Assembly (NCBI GenBank): GCA_051530055.1
Contig: CM121341.1
Span: 14,756,001-14,820,000, forward strand
Reading direction: 5' to 3'
Origin: Neoechinorhynchus agilis
Taxonomy: Eukaryota; Acanthocephala
DNA length: 64,000 nt
Made by a program: the position numbers and the translations under genes
Notes under the pieces: generated by a model
What the model was told of the DNA's origin: nothing
The model's database searches: none
The model's input: the letters and a program-made list of their open reading frames with translations, nothing else
In this document: positions 23,131-34,276 of the stretch, piece after piece
How positions within the stretch are numbered: position 1 is the first letter of the stretch
Layout: every line of letters starts with the position of its first letter

Positions 23131-26100
23131 TTAGACATCATCAATAAAGCCCTCGATATCCTTTATAAGTTTCTCTTCTTCCTTTTGTAGCATATTCATT
23201 TCATTCCAAAGAGTAAACAAATAAGAGACCATGTTATGATCAGCATCTGCAGCTGGCATGTACATTCTCCACCAGAATTCTACCTGATATAAAGGCAAAT
23301 AAAGTTTTGTTGTTAGATTAAATGATACTCACATCGCATGGAATTGTAAGATATTCTTTATTGGCAATTACGGCGTCCTCGAAATCAGAATAGGTATGGA
23401 CGTTCAATGATGAGTAGGTCTCGCACAGATTTCGGAACAAGCTTAGTAAAAAACGTTCATCGAAACCCATTGCGAATGAATTTGAGCGCAAAAGCTAAAA
23501 TATAAATAGTTTTTAAAAAGGAAATTATGAGTGTTTAGACAAACACAAAAAAATTTGAAAAACTACAACTTTTCCGCGATTTAGTCTAAATGAAAGAATA
23601 TTCATGAATAAAAAGTTGTAAACATTTTTGCATCACCGCAAATAATTTACTATTAATCGGATATTGGGATCGAAATTAAAATCGTAATCATGCACTTAAT
23701 CTAAAATAAAATCCGTTTCGATTCGAAGTTATTTGGTCAAAATAAAAAATAGCTTATCCACTAAAATTATATTTGTTATACATAATGCAATTGTGTGAAT
23801 TTAAAAGTATAGGGCATTTAACGATAAAACATTATTGCACTACTCTGATACTCAGAATATTTTACAGAATTTTTAAATGACTCCCTCTTTGCATTCGGTA
23901 TAAAAGAGTTTGGGCCTAGCAACTATTATACAAAGAATAAGGTACACTAACTGTGAAAAAATTTGAAACAACTTCCCATGAAGTTCTCGAAGATTCCCAG
24001 TGTTCGAGTACAAAAATTACCTGAAACAAACAGTCGAGTAGAAGAACAAAACAAGCGAAATTCTCCGAACGAAAATCATTTCGGCTATATTTGCCAATAA
24101 GAACATTTTGTTTGCAGTCAACCATTGGCCATTCACGAAAAAGGAGATCTGCGAATGCCGTTATTGATCTGATTTCCGGATTCAGTATAAGATTAGCAAG
24201 TACTCGAGCGCAAGCAGCGTATCCTTCATATTCCATATTGTTAATAAGCACCACGTTTGATCCAGATTTAATGCTCTCACAGTAAATTTGCTGCGCGAAT
24301 AACCACTTTCGACTCAGCCCCGACTCAGCAAATTTGCTTTACATACGTTCCCAACTAACTGGAACATTGATTCCACGAGATTTATCCACGATTGGTCAAC
24401 TTTCCTATGTTCATTACCCAAATAAAGGTGATTTACCATCTCGTCGATCATTGCTTCCAGAACAGTATTTACAGATCTACAAGGTGAATAAAAAATCTCA
24501 AAATCGTATATCAAGACGATTCTCGAAAATCGACCGTGATATTCGAAAACCATCAAAATATCGCAAGTAGTTACTTTCAATTACTGGTTTGATTTTATCC
24601 CAACCGACGGTTAGTTTTATTGAAGTACCAAGCGGGATCTTGTGACAGACGCTGAATATTTTACCTTTACAAGTTTGACCCATCGACAACGATCGAAACA
24701 ACTCGTAGTCGTTCTGTTTCCCTGAATAATCATCGGCGATTGAGTCGCACCGGAACAGAATGACCTATTTTAAAGGTGAAAATGTTTTGTGTGTATTTTT
24801 GTGGAAATTATGGATAATGAAAAATTTTCAGACGCAATTAATGAAAGGAATGCGATTTTGCTAGTAAAAGTTGTCGCCGTTAAGGAAAACGGAAGTCGTG
24901 GTACATTGTTATGCTTCACCAGGAGGCGATTTTAGTTGTAAATAATGAATTTTTGGAATTTTATTTTTAAGTGAATCGACAAGCGTTTTCCTGAGGATTA
25001 AAGCAAATTATCAAATCGGGACAATTTGAGTTTAAGAAGGTTTTGAAAAAATTGGTTTTGTTCTAGTTAAAGTCGAGGCCGTGATGATATAAAGAAATGG
25101 CGAAACATTTAAGTGCTTAATCTAAAAACGATGTTTTTTGTCAAATAGACATGTCTTTTAGTTTATTTTTTCCAGCGAATAAATTCGCATTTCCTTATGA
25201 TTATTGACAATAGTTAATTGGGGATAATTTCAGTATTTTTTCCCGAATTTATTTTTAACGAAATGCGATTTTATTTCAAGTAAAATCAAGCATCTTGGTG
25301 GAACAGAGAAATCGTGCAACCAATTTGTTTTTAACCTTATAACGAGTTTTATTTTAAAATAGAAAAGGACTTTTTGGAATCTTGTTTTTTGCCTACTAAT
25401 CAATACGCATTTATTTTAACAATAAAGCAAATAAATAATTGGTTACAATTTTAACCTTTAAAAAACTAATAAACAAATGATATTTTCGTGAGCAAAATTA
25501 AGCGCCGTGAAGAAACAGAGAAGCCGTGGAACTTTTTTGTTCTTGGCGTTGAAACGAAATTTTGTTTTTAAATAGGTAACGACTTTTTGGAATTTGGTTT
25601 CTTTTAAACGAAATCTAGAAACAATTCACAAAAACGAACCGAATTTCTTTTGTGAACATATGACACTGAAGGAAATTTTCCGTTTCGGCGGATATCGCTG
25701 GACGTGATGATCGATTGATGGGAACAACATTCAGGAACGGCCGAAACGAATGTTGCAATATCGACGACTTTGAGAGCAACCGACTGGGAAACATTGGAGC
25801 AATACTCAATTAATACATTTCTCGTCATTTCGCTCTGTCCTTCGTTGGTCAACTTTTCAATTAAGCGCGTTTCTAATTGCAGCATGGAAAAGTGTGATAT
25901 CTTTCAAACTGACCTTCGTTTTCTCTTACAGCTTCGATGGAGAGCGCAAATTCCCTGATACGTTCAAGGTTAATTGAAGCACCGAAGAATATCACAACTG
26001 CCTCGAATCGTTTAAGTTTTAGCAAAAGTTTATTCTCCTGTAAGAGATCTTGGCACACGCGGTTTATCCATGACATTTCAAGCTAAAAATCATTAGAAGC

Positions 26101-26910
26101 CTTGGATCTTTTTAAATTTCGTATTACCCATTTTTCATTGCTATTGGATGATATTATTAAATGTGTGACAGTTAAACTGATTCTACAATTTTTCATTATT
26201 GAAGTGTCCGTCCATGTGACTTCTCTAACTTTATCGATTGTCGGAACTTTTATAAGATCAAGTGAGGAGCGCATCACAAATGAGATCTAAAAAATTTTAA
26301 CAAAGAAATTATCCTTAAATTGTGATTTCTCAACGGTTGCACTATTTCAGCAGATTATATCCGTCAGCCTCGTATAACAATACGAAAAAAGGAATTTCGT
26401 AGAAAGTGAATGTAAGTTCTTCAAAAATGAGACGCTTATAAGTGAGATATAAAATTCCATTGGTGATAACCGCAAAAACGGTTGAATTACTCGGATTCGA
26501 CTGCTTCTAACCACTGTCAGCAACATATCCGTTGGACAAAAAATAAGAGCTTTCAAAACCAACCTTAGAATTTAATAGCACCGATTTACTCTTATCTCTA
26601 ATAATCAGCATTTGTTCTTCAAAGGTCATTAAATTTCGTTATTTGATACAAACAGAAAATCTTTTCCTAGGTTCTTTCATTGCTTAAGGAAGTTGCGACA
26701 ACTATAAAAAATCCTAGGCTCAGTAAAACGGCTGAGACCGACAGCACTAATTTCGCTTGCAAAAAAAGATGCTACTTTGTAAATAGATTATTTAATTTAT
26801 CTGATCGTTCTGAGCTGATATCGCAACGAACGTACGCCGCAAAAACTTACAAATAATTCTGAAGTCCCACGTAGAAGACGAGATATCAATTGAATTAAAT
26901 CATTTTTCAT
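23131..26910 (-). CDS. Myotubularin-family pseudophosphatase (MTMR10/12-like)
   Basis: Family role: lipid-phosphatase-like scaffold proteins. Exons read on the minus strand: 26910-26851 (ATG), 26563 to about 26345, 26286-26128, 26082-25914, 25872-25640, 24764 to about 24585, about 24477-24347, 24290-24021, 23494-23333 and 23283-23131. PH-GRAM signs are ITNGILYLTYKRLIFEE and EIPFFVLLYEAD. The phosphatase-like part has KFPSVSYVHKRNS joined to VILFRCDSIADDY, then ESIKSGSNVVLINNMEYEGY, LILNPEIRSITAFADLLFREW and FVLLLDCLFQ. The C-X5-R catalytic loop is absent (VVLINNMEYEGY in its place), so the protein should be catalytically dead. Problems: an in-frame TAG at 26509-26507 inside the GRAM region, and two junctions (around 26345/26286 and 24585/24477) that I could not phase. 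The gene may be decaying at its 5' half or have exons I missed. Confidence 0.72.
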
Positions 26911-27169
26911 TATTTCGATAGACCAAAAACAATCTATGCATAAGATCTTTACAAGAAAATATTCAATTGGAAAAGCTGAAAACATTTTTTTGTTAATTAA
27001 TAATAAAGCATGAAACGTGCAATGACCACCGTCCGCAAAATCTTAGCTTCTCTCCTTCCTCGGCTGTCGCTATCACGCTAGCAGCATTGCCTCGTTGTAC
27101 TGCGAGCGAGAAATTTTGTCGCAGGAATACACATGCCCTCGCGTCGCCGGTCGTTTCCCTCAGAGCAGA

Positions 27170-27994
27170 GTGAGTGCCGAGCTGCCAAGCGCTCCATACG
27201 TCTCTACTCCGAAGGGGACAAAATAGTGGGCCCTTGCTAAATCCCTATATTTTCGTAACTTCTTCCCTTCCGCTGCACCTCCAGCGATTTCGGGAAAGTA
27301 GGGAATGTTGCTTACTGCGAGGGTGTCCACACACGTGGCGTCCCAGAGAAGGCATTTGCCCTCCCGTCACGGAAAGATCGAAATTCCATCGGGCATACGG
27401 CCGTCTAGTCTACAGAGGTGGGCGGGTTCCGAAATGTTGGCAAGTTCGCCGTCCTCAACGCCAGAGAAATACGCTATTGATCTCAGAATGGCGTGAGAAC
27501 CTTTCCCCGGACTTTCGGCAAACGAGATTGTGTCGCCAGAAAGCATCAACCAAAGATCCACATCGACAGCGATGGGGCGTGCATATCGGGAGACCAAGTT
27601 TTAAGGACACTGCGATTCTCGTTACCTCATCAGTGAGAAGAGTTCCCACAGATGCCAGAGGAACAGCCTCCAACCACGCCCCCGATTCTCGTGTCGAAAC
27701 TGCTAATAATCCAGCTCGGAACCTGAAAGTAGAGATCTGTGAGCTCTCGCGACGAGAGATCTGTCTCAGATAGACTGTCTGGGCAATTCACGGGAACATG
27801 GTGGTCATGACAAAACTTTTCCTCTGAATTTTCTTCGCTATCGGTTGATTCCCTCCATACAATCCAGCAAAGGCTGGCAAGGCAAGGTCTATTAGCACCC
27901 GAATGCCCAATCCCCCAGATGACATACGCAATGAAGCCTCATCTGAGAGCTGGACATTAAAAATACGCTCGAGTGGAAAAGTATATGCAATCAT
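27170..27994 (-). pseudogene. LINE-like retroelement C-terminal relic
   Basis: The minus strand encodes, across frames, LSDEASLRMSSGGLGIRVL and LALPAFAGLYGGN (about 27960-27850). After a break come VSLKLGLPICTPHRCRCG, LVCRKSGERFSRHSEIN and LDGRMPDGISIFP (27640-27370). This is the domain that follows the RT in a known animal retroelement family (CRRS...RFSRH...RPDG). Several frameshifts show it is dead. It lies just upstream of the first exon of the myotubularin-like gene, where it may have displaced that gene's promoter. Confidence 0.65.
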
Positions 27995-28500
27995 TTATCG
28001 GTTGCTAATACCCATTTATCATCTAGCTTTTTCTTAAAATTCATTGTTTCAGTTTCGACTGTCCAAAACTAGAATGCACGAATAATTTAGGAATCTTTGA
28101 ACAAATAATAATCTCTTCCGTTTATTTTACTTGTCTACACGAACACTAGAAAGCATTCTAATTGATTAAAAGCTTATTTGTGCTCTAATCTTTAATCGAC
28201 ATTTGATTCAAAGAAAAAGTCCGTATCGGACGGGTTCAGAATTCAAATTTTCGTAGCTAATAGGAGAAATCCAACATTTTTGAAACCTTGCTCGATATCG
28301 AAATAGGCGTTTCCTTGCATTTAAAACAACTAGCCAAGAATTGGCAATGAATTTGAATTTCCTAAACAGATTCCGTAAACAAGTTCGAAATGTTTTCGAC
28401 GTGGAACTCAATAGACGTTTTTATCACTTTCGATGATTTCGTCGAAAACATCGATCCCTTTTCAGAAAATTTTTCGATATAAACGAGTTTTTAACTTAAG
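27995..28500. other. Intergenic, nothing recognised
   Basis: AT-rich sequence with no family motif. From about 28500 rightwards it matches the flank repeated before the other mucin copies (compare 45595 and 53770). Confidence 0.4.
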
Positions 28501-28770
28501 AACAAGTATGGAATCTGTTCATGTTACGGCTTCTAGCTTGTGAGAGTATATTTTCCCTTCTATCCGACAGCAAATAGTATAGAATTTTATCAGTGGATGC
28601 CATTAAAGAGTCAACAATGAAAAGTTAGCACTTTAAAACACATTCGGCATCGTAGAGCCTCCTCGAAAAATGAGGCAACCATTTATATCTTTTCTTATAC
28701 AACTGCTTATTATTAATCTCACTGAAAGCTTGAGTCCCAAAATCTGTTTTTCCATATTGATAAGACAAAA

Positions 28771-28980
28771 TTAGTCTCGGTAAAGCAACATTAAATTATA
28801 ATAAATGATTGCGCGACGAGCCTCTAAAAAGTAGACTGAAATTGAATTTTCGATGTTTGATAAAACCGAGTTATGATCAAAAAATGCTATAAAGAAGCCC
28901 ACAAAGAAAAATGCGTCGTTATCTTTCCATTGTGTACTATCGCTCTCTTGTTGAAATATTATAAAGCAAATAGAAAACAA
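28771..28980 (-). other. Conserved small divergent ORF (copy 3)
   Basis: A 69-codon frame on the minus strand (start MFSICFIIFQQESD, hydrophobic AFFFVGFFIAFF), 5' to mucin paralogue 3. Intact 113-codon versions lie before paralogues 4 and 5. Here a stop splits it, and the MEKQILG part continues separately at 28757-28635. No family recognised. Confidence 0.3.
28960..28966 (+). promoter_or_regulatory. TATA-like box of mucin paralogue 3
   Basis: TATAAAG, 113 nt before the ATG at 29073. Confidence 0.5.
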
Positions 28981-29072
28981 CCCTCGTTCAATGTGACTTG
29001 TTCAAACCCCGACTAGTAAAAACGATGCTCTTTACTTTGGTGTCTGTTGCGCCTTCAATCCATCGATAAGAA

Positions 29073-32000
29073 ATGAAAGGTAACCTTTATTCTAGTATTT
29101 ATTCGTTCAACATTTTAATAATTCAGTTTTTATTATTCTTGCCTTGATTTGCTTAATTGTGGGCAGGACGCAGGCACAAAATCAACCAAACATCATATTC
29201 AGTTAGTAGATTACTTTATAAGTTTTCATTTACCTTTAAATTCCAAAAAGGCTCAACTGGTCTGACTGAAGAGGAAAAAGTTCTTCTTTACGAGTTCATG
29301 AGTGAATCATTGAATTCCCCTCAGGGATTAAGGACATGCATCGTACGACCTGCAAGCCTCGGAACGTCTAGTTGCAAATCCTACATCGCCAGGAAGGTAG
29401 CCGAGGCAGTTCATAAATTCGGTGAGATTTACAGTTAAGGTTTTAGTCGTTAATAATGATCTTCTCTTAGATCTACCAAGGGACATGACTTTTTGTATTG
29501 AAGAAATATACGAAACAGATTCGACAACGACAACTGAACAGATAGACTCAACGTCGGAAGTAACTTCCGAAGAAACTTCGGACGCCACCTCAGAGGAATC
29601 GACATCTCTGCCGACTAGTGAATTAACTTCGGAAGCTACCTCGGACGCAATTTCGGACGTTACTACAGAGGAATCAACTGCCCTGCCAACTTCCAACGCT
29701 ACTACAGAGGAATCAACCGTACTGTCAACTTCGGAAGCCACGTCGGAAGCAACTTCGGACGCTACCACAGAGGAATCAACCGTGCTGTCAACTTCCGAAT
29801 TAACATCGGAAGCCACGTCGGAAGCAACTTCGGACGCTACCACAGAGGAATCAACCGTGCTGTCAACTTCCGAATTAATTTCGGAAGCCACGTCTGAAGC
29901 AACTTCGAACGCTACCACGAAGGAATCAACTACCCTCTTAACTTCTGAATTAAATTCGGAAGCAACGTCGGAAGCAACTTCGGACGTTACTGCAGATGAA
30001 TCAACTGCCCTGTCAATTTCCAACGCTACCACAGCAGAATCAACCGTCCTGTCAACCCCTGACGCCACTTCGGACGCTACCACAGAGGAATCAATTACCC
30101 TCTTAACTTCTGAATTAACTTCGGAAGCCACGTCGGAAGTAACTTCGAACGCTGCCACAGAGGAATCAACCGTGTTGTCAACTTCAGAATTAACTTCGGA
30201 AACCACCTCGGTAGCAACTTCGGACGTTACTACAGATGAATCAACTGCCCTGCCAACTTCCAACGCTACCACAGCAGAATCAACCGTCCTGTCAACCCCT
30301 GAAGCCACTTCGGATGCTACCACAGAGGAATCAACTACCCTCTTAACTTCTGAATTAACTTCGGAAGCGACGTCGGAATTAACTTCGAACGCTACCACAG
30401 AGGAATCAACCGGGCTGTCAACTTCTGAATTAACTTCGGAAGCCACCTCGGAAGCCACTTCGGACGTTACCACAGAGGAATCAACTACCCTCTTAACTTC
30501 TGAATTAACTTCGGACGCCACGTCGGAAGTAACTTCGAACGCTACCACAGAGGAATCAACCGTGTTGTCAACTTCAGAATTAACTTCGGAAAGCACCTCG
30601 GTAGCAACTTCGGACGTTACTACAGATGAATCAACCGCCCTGCCAACTTCCAACGCTACCACAGCAGAATCAACCGTCCTGTCAACCCCCGAAGCCACTT
30701 CGGACGCTACCACAGAGGAATCAACTACCCTCTTAACTTCTGAATTAACTTCGGAAGCCACGTCGGAAGTAACTTCGAACGCAACCACAGAGGAATCAAC
30801 CGTGCTGTCAACTTCTGAATTAACTTCGGAAGCCACCTCGGAAGCAACATCGGACGCTACCACAGAGGAATCAACTGCCCTGCCAACTTCCAACGCTACC
30901 ACAGCAGAATCAACCGTCCTGTCAACCGCTGAAGCCACTTCGGACGCTACCACAGAGGAATCAACCGCACTGTCAACTACGGAAGCTACGTCGGAAGCAA
31001 CTTCGGATGTTACTACAGATGAATCGATTGCCCTGCCAACTTCCAACGCTACCACAGCAGAATCAACCGTCCTGTCAACCCCTGAAGCCACTTCGGACGC
31101 TACCACAGAGGAATCAACCGCACTGTCAACTACGGAAGCCACGTCGGAAGTAACTTCGGACGCTACCACAGAGGAATCAACTGCCCTGCCAACTTCCAAC
31201 GCTACCACAGCAGAATCAACCGTCCTGTCAACCGCCGAAGCCACTTCGGACCCTACCACAGAGGAATCAACTGCCCTGTCAACTTCCAACGCTACCACAG
31301 CAGAATCAACCGTCCTGTCAACCGCCGAAGCCACTTCGGACGCTACCACAGAGGAATCAACCGCACTGTCAACTACGGAAGCCACGTCGGAAGCCACGTC
31401 GGAAGTAACTTCGAACGCAACCACAGAGGAATCAACCGTGCTGTCAACTTCTGAATTAACTTCGGAAACCACCTCGGAAGCAACTTCGGACGCTACCACA
31501 GAGGAATCAACTGCCCTGCCAACTTCCAACGCTACCACAGCAGAATCAACCGTCCTGTCAACCGCCGAAGCCACTTCGGACGCTACCACAGAGGAATCAA
31601 CCGCACTGTCAACTACGGAAGCCACGTCGGAAGCAACTTCGGACGTTACTACAGATGAATCGATTGCCCTGCCAACTTCCAACGCTACCACAGCAGAATC
31701 AACCGTCCTGTCAACCCCTGAAGCCACTTCGGACGCTACCACAGAGGAATCAACCGTACTGTCAACTACGGAAGCCACGTCGGAAGCAACTTCGAACGCT
31801 ACCACAGTGGAATCTACTCTACTGTCAACTTCAGAATTAACTTCGGAAGCCACCTCGGAAGCAACTTCGAACGCTACGACAGAGGAATCAACCGTACTGT
31901 CAACTACGGAAGCCACGTCGGAAGCAATTTCGAACGCTACCACAGAGGAATCTACTCCACTGTCAACTTCAGAATTAACTTCGGAAGCCACCTCGGAAGC

Positions 32001-32505
32001 AACTTCGGACGTTACTACAGAGGAATCAACTGCCGTGCCAAATTCCAACGCTACCACAGCGGAATCAACGTCGGGTACCACTTCGAACGCTACCACGGAG
32101 GAATCAACCACGATTACGTCTGGCCCAGTACCTCTCCCGATTGATTTCGTTCCAGCACGAATACTGGAATCACCAGATGAAGATGTACTTGACTTCAAAT
32201 CGGTGGTTTCTGACGAACAAATCTACAAACCTGCTTCCGATAATTTGACCGCTTTAATCGATGAACAAATTGAGAAGATTTCACTTTTGATTCAAGATAT
32301 CAAGAAATCATTTTCTGGGATCGCAAATTCCACGTTGGAAAGGACTCGATATAAACGCAGCGTCTCGGATACAACAACTTCGGTAGGCGACGATATCGAA
32401 CGCTTCCGAGTTGCTTATCCCAACCAAGATATATCAATGAGTGAAAAAGCAGCGGAAATTTTTCTGAGAATTCTTGGAAACTTTGAAGCCCCTGCTCTTA
32501 ACTAG
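29073..32505 (+). CDS. Secreted mucin-like paralogue 3 (longest, 1095 residues)
   Basis: Exons 29073-29079, 29127-29201, 29251-29421 and 29471-32505 are all in phase (1096 codons including the stop). Signal peptide: start MKVFIILALICLIVG, likely cleavage after TQA. The N-terminal domain has three Cys: TGLTEEEKVLLYEF, RTCIVRP, SSCKSYIARKVAEAVHKF and FCIEEIYETD. Then about 860 residues of Ser/Thr/Glu/Ala repeat (units such as TSEATSDATTEESTVLS and TSNATTAEST) form a dense field of O-glycosylation sites with many N-A-T N-glycosylation sequons. The C-terminal domain has DFVPARILESPDEDVLDF, a basic YKRSVS site that fits proprotein-convertase cleavage, and FRVAYPNQDISMSEKAAE. A secreted, acidic, heavily glycosylated coat or mucus protein is inferred; I know no named family. 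Reading the repeat backwards gives a long stop-free frame that is not a gene. Confidence 0.85.
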
Positions 32506-32527
32506 AAGACATTGATTAGTAGCTATC

Positions 32528-32793
32528 TTAGTTCGTAGTTAGAATTATGTAGTAGACATCATCAATAAAACCTTCTATATCCTTAATGAGTTTCTCTTCC
32601 TTTTCCAACATATTAATTTCATTCCAAAGAGTAAACATATAAAAGACCATGTTGTGATCAGCGCCCGCCGCTGGCATGGACATTCTCCAGCAGAATTCTA
32701 TTTGAGATAACGGCAAATAATGTTTCTTTGTTAAAGGAAATGAAACTCAGATCGCATCGAATTGTAAGATATTCTTTATGGTCAATAAGGGCG
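32528..32793 (-). pseudogene. Myotubularin-like gene 3' end, copy 3 (broken)
   Basis: The last exon is recognisable (WRMSMPAAGADHNMV, LWNEINMLEKEEKLIKDIE), but its stop has mutated, which extends the frame, and the acceptor before it is lost. The next exon is cut at 32793 by the LINE insertion and resumes at 44014. Confidence 0.75.
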
Positions 32794-33317
32794 AGACATA
32801 GCGCAGGCTTTCTCGATTTCGCGTCATAATTCAATGCGTCGAGCGGGCCGAAAACACAAAATCACAAGATTCACAGCCACCAGAGCCTCCCGAAAAAAGC
32901 GAATTTCGTCGTATAGAAAGTAATAAAGTTAGTCAAGTTGATCTCCAAAATCCAGTTGTTTTGAGTAACGGGTTGTCTGCCCCCACGAGATGGTTAGAAA
33001 GGATCACAGTTTGAGTGTGGTTTTTGATAGTAATGGGTTTCCTGCTCCCGCCCAACTTACAAAAGCTATGGTCATATGAACATGGTTCCAACTCAAGAAG
33101 TGGTTTTTGTGTAATTGGTCTTCTGCTCCCTCACTTAGAACACTTCACCAAAATCTTTAACCCAAGATTACCTCTACCCAAAGAGGATTATATCATACGA
33201 ATTAAAAAAAGAAAACCTGGGTAGTATTTCTGTAGGCGAAGTTATAAAAATTACTTCATAAGATATCTATCGTCAAATAAACTAGAAAATGCCAGAGACT
33301 ATCAAATCTACAAAGTT

Positions 33318-33790
33318 TTGCGACAGAATGCTCGTTCTGGATATCCTTTTGTAAGCTATGAAGGGTTAAAGGTGTTTTCGAAAATGTTAAAGGAAAATTC
33401 CGTCGAATTTAATGATATTTCAAAGAATTCAACTTTAATGGTTTTCAACATGCCATACAATATGCAGCAGGAAAATTTTCAGAGGTCTGAAAGCACTTTT
33501 GGCCTAAAGCCAATTAAATATCTGCACCAAAATCCGGACGATCCACCTTACGCACTTCTCGTGCAAGGAACACAGAATATAATAGACAAATTAAAAGGAA
33601 CTTCCGAAGGGTTTATGGTTCATTTGATATGGTTTTCATTCCCAAAAGATAGACCAATATATGACTTCATTCTAACACGATGTTCCAAATGTTCCCAAGT
33701 ATAAAAGATGTTACCAAAAATTATGCTATAATTGCGGAGGGAAACATGAGGCATTCTGACGTTACTGTCCAGCGGCAATAAAATATTTTA
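33318..33790 (+). pseudogene. LINE ORF1 relic
   Basis: The plus strand encodes a gag-like ORF1: MVFNMPYNMQQENFQ, then YALLVQGTQNIIDKL and IYDFILTRCSKCSQV. After a stop and frame change it continues with a CYNCGGKHEAF-type zinc knuckle. It resembles the ORF1 at 63428-63940. Stops and frameshifts make it non-functional. Confidence 0.65.
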
Positions 33791-34126
33791 AATGAAGTGA
33801 GAAAAAGACAAATCAAAGGCGAATGAATTGATTAATAGGAGTTTCTCTACCCATACATACCCAAATCAGGGATACGCAAATTCAAACTCGCAAGAAAATA
33901 TAATTAAAGAGCTTGTTCAACGGGTGAAATTATTACAAGAATCGGTTGGAACCTTTACTCTAAAGATTTAAAAAAGATAAAATATATGAAAAATTTAAAA
34001 AATCACATGATAATAAGATAGGGGATGATTGTAGGATGGATACCGAGGAAGAGCTAAGTGAGGAAGATATGGATGAAGATGGTCGCCCAGGAAATCAACA
34101 TTTTCATAGTGAAGCGATGGGTGTCC

Positions 34127-34276
34127 TGTTGATAGGTCGATTAACACGTTTTTAATCGATTGGTAGACTGGTCGATTAACACACGCTTAATCTATTTATC
34201 ATGTAGGGTTAAAAATAGGTGTGTGCGATTAAGTGTTGAATAAAAAATGTCGCTAAAAAAAGAATACAATGCGACA
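34127..34276 (+). repeat. 5' LTR of the Ty3/gypsy element
   Basis: 150 bp. It contains the ATG (34247) of the gag-pol frame. Confidence 0.9.

Noticed and set aside
27174-27773. A 199-codon plus-strand frame
   Set aside because: It is antisense to the LINE-like C-terminal relic, which has clear family motifs on the minus strand; the plus frame has none.
29422-29470. Reading the mucin repeat exon as starting at GTG 29422 (and equivalents), with residues RFTVKVLVVNNDLLL
   Set aside because: This stretch is a 49-nt intron: GTGAGA donor, TTCTCTTAG acceptor, and the phases on both sides match exactly in all five copies.
31655-31840. Short Gln/Pro/Arg-rich plus-strand frames inside the repeat exons (also at 47155, 47740 and 47956)
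   Set aside because: Out-of-frame shadows of the repeat.
29328-32198. A 956-codon open frame antisense to mucin paralogue 3 (and similar ones antisense to paralogues 2, 4 and 5)
   Set aside because: The repeat codons (ACN, TCN, GAA, GCN) have reverse complements without stops, so a long antisense frame is automatic. It is Val/Ser/Asp/Glu repeat only, has no sensible start, and runs through the spliced introns of the sense gene.
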